This document shows positions 4,482 through 7,109 of a stretch of DNA of 7,109 bases, piece after piece; position 1 is the stretch's first letter, and every line of letters begins with the position of its first letter. Location of the stretch: assembly GCA_900757255.1 (NCBI GenBank), contig CAAENE010000318.1:1-7109 (forward strand), given 5' to 3'. The position numbers and the translations under genes were made by a program. Below the pieces are notes generated by a model. That model worked only from the letters and a program-made list of their open reading frames with translations. It was not told the DNA's origin and made no database searches. The stretch comes from Clostridia bacterium (GTDB lineage Bacteria > Bacillota > Clostridia > HGM11514).

Positions 4482-6677
4482 ATGGAAAAAATCGTATCAG
4501 ATTTAACTGTCGTCGGCGGGGGAATGGCAGGCGTATCAACAGCCCTTGCGGCAGCACGTCATGGGCTGAAAGTGGCGCTGGTCAATGACCGTCCAGTGCT
4601 GGGCGGCAATACCAGCTCTGAACTTCGGGTGCACTTTAACGGTGCAGCCGGCGGACAGAGCGGCTACAATGTCTCCCATTATGCAAGAGAGGGCGGCATT
4701 GCCGATGAGCTGAAGCTGACAATTTTTCAATATAACCCAAATTATAATCAAAAGTATCATTATGAACTGTCGGACGGCGCGGTTTTGGATTTGGTATATA
4801 AGGAAAAGAATATCACCTTGTTCTTAAATACCATGGTCTATAAAACCCATGTTCATAACGGTAATATCGTATCCTGTATCGGGCGGCAGTTTGCGTCTGA
4901 GAGAACCTTTGAATTTATCAGTCCCTATTTTGCGGATTGTTCCGGCGATTCCGTACTGGGATACGACGCCGGCGCGCTGTTTCGAGTGGGGCGGGAAGGC
5001 CGGGATGAATTTCATGAAAGCCTTGCGCCGCTGCAGGGGGACAAAACGGTAATGGGCAGCTCCATTTTGTTCATGGTACGTAATTTCGGTAAACCGGTTA
5101 CGTACCGCAAACCGGATTTTGCCTATGAATTTGAAAAGCTGCCATTTTTTGAGAACCTGTCCAATCCGCGGCTCAACCGCAATATGCCGGAAGATTTAGA
5201 TAATATGGGCGGACTATGGTGGCTGGAATACGGCGGGCATCTCGATACTATTCGGGATAACGAAGAGATCACTCTGGAACTGAGAAAAATCATTTATGGT
5301 TTTTGGGATTATATCAAAAACAGCGGCAAATTTACAGGTGTGGAAAATCTGGCGATCGATTGGATTGCACCCTTCCCCGGCAAGAGGGAAAGCCGCCGGC
5401 TGGTAGGCGATTATATCCTGAACCAGAACGACATTGCAGAGAAAAAGCAGTTCCCCGACGCCATTGCAGTCGGCGGCTGGCCGATGGACCTCCATGCGCC
5501 AAAAGGCGTATACGATCCCGCGCCTGCAACCGAATGGAATTTTGTACCCGGGCTGTATCAGATTCCGTATCGGGTGGCATATTCACAAAATATCAATAAC
5601 CTGTTTATGGCCGGACGGAATATATCGGTCAGCCATGTTGCGCTGTCCTCAACGCGTATCATGATGACCTGCAGTGCAGTCGGCCAGGCGGCCGGAACGG
5701 CGGCGGCTATCTGTAAAAAATATGGAATTACCCCGCGCGAAATCTATTCAAAAGGATTTTATAAGGAACTGCAAGCGGAACTTTTGAGGGACGGGCAGAC
5801 GATTATCGGCCTTTCGGAAGACACCGGCCTTGCGAAAGAGGCAAAGGTGACGGCGTCCTCCTGGAAAAAGTATGAAAATACAGAGGAGTGCACTCTCTTT
5901 GTGCTGCAGCGGGACGTCAGCCTGATTCTGCCGCTGAAAACAGAGCGGCTGGACAGCGCGGAGGTTTATATCAGGGCGCAGGCTGATACAGAATTCAAAG
6001 TGACGGTTATGGGAGGCCGGCATAAAGAAAATTATATGGCAGAGTACAAAATCAAGGAGATAGAGCTTCCGCTCACCGCTGGGTTTGAAGGCTGGCTGAA
6101 GCTGCCGCTTAATGCTGAGAGAGGCAAAGACAGCAAAATACATTTGGTATTTCGCAAGAACGACGCGGTCAGCATAGGCGTGAACAGCCGCAAGCTGACA
6201 GGCGCTGTATCGGTCTATTTTCAGGAAGATTATGACTTTGTCCGCAATGATTTTGGAAAGCTGCTGTGCTTTCAAAATCTTCTGCCGCAGCAGGAGATGT
6301 ATTTGCCCTCCGAGGTGACAAACCATTATTCCCGTCCATATGGCACCCCGAACCTCTGGATTGCGGAGAAGGTAGATGGGGAATGGCTGGCGCTTACTTT
6401 TGAACAGCCGCAGAGCGTGGGAAGCGTACAGATTGTGTTCAATTCACAGCTGGAAAGCGACCATTTCGACGAACCAATTTATGAGCTGATGAAGGACTAT
6501 GACGCAGAGATTTATCAGGGAGATACGCTGATAAAGACGATTCCGGTGCGGGATAATTACCTGACCCGAAATGAATTTGCGGTACAATGTGATAACGTTA
6601 CCAAAATCCTCTTCCGGTTCCATGCAACGTATGGTGCGGAACAGGCCGAGGTGTTCAGCGTAAAGGTGTTTGAATGA
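4482..6677 (+). CDS. FAD-dependent oxidoreductase (FAD_oxidored, PF12831-like) with C-terminal beta-rich extension
   Basis: This 731-residue flavoprotein probably oxidises a carbohydrate or related polyol; no exact reaction can be assigned. Residues 1 to about 440 form a Rossmann-type FAD domain: dinucleotide motif VVGGGMAGVSTALAAARHG (10-28), then LVNDRPVLGGNTSSELR (33-49), the family block REGGIADEL (69-77), GKRESRRLVGDY (300-311), and a second FAD-contact region with AGRNISVSHVALSSTR (377-392) and VGQAAGTAAA (400-409). Residues about 455-731 form a beta-rich tail resembling one or two jelly-roll modules (VTASS at 456-460 recalls discoidin-like domains), which may help bind glycans or dimerise. 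There is no signal peptide or membrane segment, so it is cytoplasmic. Members of this family are frequent in polysaccharide loci and often mislabelled xanthan lyase. It lies 36 bases after the GH94-type gene and is the last gene before a strong terminator, so it should act on that enzyme's substrate or product. The electron acceptor is unknown. Confidence 0.85.
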   Translation: MEKIVSDLTVVGGGMAGVSTALAAARHGLKVALVNDRPVLGGNTSSELRVHFNGAAGGQSGYNVSHYAREGGIADELKLTIFQYNPNYNQKYHYELSDGAVLDLVYKEKNITLFLNTMVYKTHVHNGNIVSCIGRQFASERTFEFISPYFADCSGDSVLGYDAGALFRVGREGRDEFHESLAPLQGDKTVMGSSILFMVRNFGKPVTYRKPDFAYEFEKLPFFENLSNPRLNRNMPEDLDNMGGLWWLEYGGHLDTIRDNEEITLELRKIIYGFWDYIKNSGKFTGVENLAIDWIAPFPGKRESRRLVGDYILNQNDIAEKKQFPDAIAVGGWPMDLHAPKGVYDPAPATEWNFVPGLYQIPYRVAYSQNINNLFMAGRNISVSHVALSSTRIMMTCSAVGQAAGTAAAICKKYGITPREIYSKGFYKELQAELLRDGQTIIGLSEDTGLAKEAKVTASSWKKYENTEECTLFVLQRDVSLILPLKTERLDSAEVYIRAQADTEFKVTVMGGRHKENYMAEYKIKEIELPLTAGFEGWLKLPLNAERGKDSKIHLVFRKNDAVSIGVNSRKLTGAVSVYFQEDYDFVRNDFGKLLCFQNLLPQQEMYLPSEVTNHYSRPYGTPNLWIAEKVDGEWLALTFEQPQSVGSVQIVFNSQLESDHFDEPIYELMKDYDAEIYQGDTLIKTIPVRDNYLTRNEFAVQCDNVTKILFRFHATYGAEQAEVFSVKVFE

Positions 6678-6678
6678 T

Positions 6679-6744
6679 ATGTTAGAGATTAGGATCAAGG
6701 AAACGGATTTGTTATTTGAAACCAATGATAAGCATCGAGGATAG
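6679..6744 (+). other. 21-codon ORF just after the oxidoreductase stop, possible gene remnant
   Basis: An ATG one base after the TGA of the oxidoreductase opens a 21-residue frame (MLEIRIKETDLLFETNDKHR then G) ending in TAG. AAAGGTG at 6662-6668 could serve as a ribosome binding site, so it might be translated by coupling. Its alternating hydrophobic/charged start resembles the first beta-strands of a larger enzyme, which suggests a decayed third operon gene, but no family is recognised. It may also be chance. Confidence 0.25.
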
Positions 6745-6798
6745 AACTATAGTACATACAGGTAATTAGGCCTGCTGAAAACAGAAAAGCGCAAACCT

Positions 6799-6838
6799 AA
6801 AAAAGCAAACCTGCCAGATTCGGCAGGCTTGCTTTTTT
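6799..6838. terminator. Bidirectional intrinsic terminator
   Basis: A 17-base arm (6799-6815) beginning AAAAAAGCAA and ending CCTGCC pairs with GGCAGG through TTGCTTTTTT (6822-6838), with one A/C mismatch and a 6-base loop AGATTC. The GC-rich core is followed by six T on each strand, so it stops both the oxidoreductase operon from the left and nrdG from the right. It lies only 6 bases beyond the nrdG stop. Confidence 0.92.
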
Positions 6839-6844
6839 GGTATT

Positions 6845-7109
6845 TTAGGATGAGAAATCCGGTTCGGTCCATTCAACTGTTTTACCGGCTTTTAAGGATG
6901 CCGGCACATCGATGATTCTTTGGTTTAGAGATCCTTTATACAAAAGGTCAAGACTCCTTTTTTCGATTTGGAAGGGCCCGTCGATCAAAATATCGGTCTG
7001 TTCTAAAAGGGGCATAAAATCGGGGCGTTTTAGGAGTTCTTCCAAGGTATAACCGGTATACGTGACCACGGTTAGCCCAAGCTGTTTGACTTTTTGAGCT
7101 AAGAGGGCA
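6845..7109 (-). CDS. nrdG: Anaerobic ribonucleoside-triphosphate reductase activating protein, NrdG (C-terminal part)
   Basis: NrdG is a radical-SAM enzyme that uses S-adenosylmethionine and an iron-sulfur cluster to install the glycyl radical on NrdD, enabling dNTP synthesis without oxygen. Only the last 87 residues are in the window; the N-terminal part with the CxxxCxxC cluster motif lies beyond the right edge. The visible part carries typical family end blocks: VTYTGYTLEELL, ILIDGPF, and YKGSLNQRIIDVP, followed by a short tail with SLKAGKTVEW. The frame is open to the window edge, so an apparent GTG at 7067-7069 is internal, not a start. nrdG usually follows nrdD, which would then lie off the right edge. 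It converges on the sugar operon and shares its terminator; no functional link is implied. Confidence 0.93.
   Translation of the reverse strand, partial: ALLAQKVKQLGLTVVTYTGYTLEELLKRPDFMPLLEQTDILIDGPFQIEKRSLDLLYKGSLNQRIIDVPASLKAGKTVEWTEPDFSS

Noticed and set aside
5748..6326. 192-codon open frame on the minus strand inside the oxidoreductase gene
   Set aside because: It lies antisense to a well-supported coding region, has no recognisable domain or ribosome binding context, and looks like a codon-bias shadow.
6845..7069. Complete small gene starting at the GTG at 7069 on the minus strand
   Set aside because: The frame stays open to the window edge and the sequence matches the C-terminal end of NrdG, so the GTG is internal to a longer gene.

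Overview
The window most resembles the chromosome of an anaerobic, low-to-moderate GC Firmicute of the class Clostridia. The reasons are the AGGAG-type ribosome binding sites, sigma-A-like promoters, a T-rich intrinsic terminator, an anaerobic ribonucleotide reductase activase (NrdG) and a PaaK-type aryl-acid CoA ligase of the kind common in amino-acid-fermenting gut anaerobes. The genus cannot be fixed from the sequence.

Layout, left to right. (1) 1-865, minus strand: the first 288 residues of a phenylacetate-CoA ligase whose 3' end lies off the left edge. (2) 866-1168: a 303-base divergent intergenic region. It holds a good minus-strand promoter for the ligase, phased A-tracts, and a dense nest of perfect inverted repeats (993-1116) ending on the probable promoter of the next gene. 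(3) 1169-2017, plus: an AraC-family regulator with a cupin-like sensor domain. (4) 2112-4445, plus: a divergent GH94-type glycoside phosphorylase with its own promoter. (5) 4482-6677, plus: a cytoplasmic FAD-dependent oxidoreductase of the FAD_oxidored (PF12831) type with a long C-terminal beta-rich extension. It lies 36 bases downstream of the phosphorylase and is almost certainly cotranscribed with it. (6) 6678-6798: short region with a 21-codon ORF that may be a gene remnant. (7) 6799-6838: a strong bidirectional intrinsic terminator. (8) 6845-7109, minus: the C-terminal 87 residues of NrdG, converging on the same terminator.

The core is a compact three-gene sugar module: an AraC-type sensor followed by an inducible two-gene operon. 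The phosphorylase would cleave an intracellular beta-linked glycoside with inorganic phosphate, giving a sugar 1-phosphate and a free acceptor sugar. The FAD enzyme would oxidise a sugar or glycoside before or after that step. No transporter, glycosidase or kinase is present, so the substrate must be supplied by genes elsewhere. The phosphorylase keeps the GH94 catalytic acid and phosphate-binding motifs but differs at motifs that bind the donor sugar in characterised members. This makes an unusual, possibly oxidised or modified, donor the most interesting hypothesis here. It is inference: the sequence shows the families and the pairing, not the substrate.
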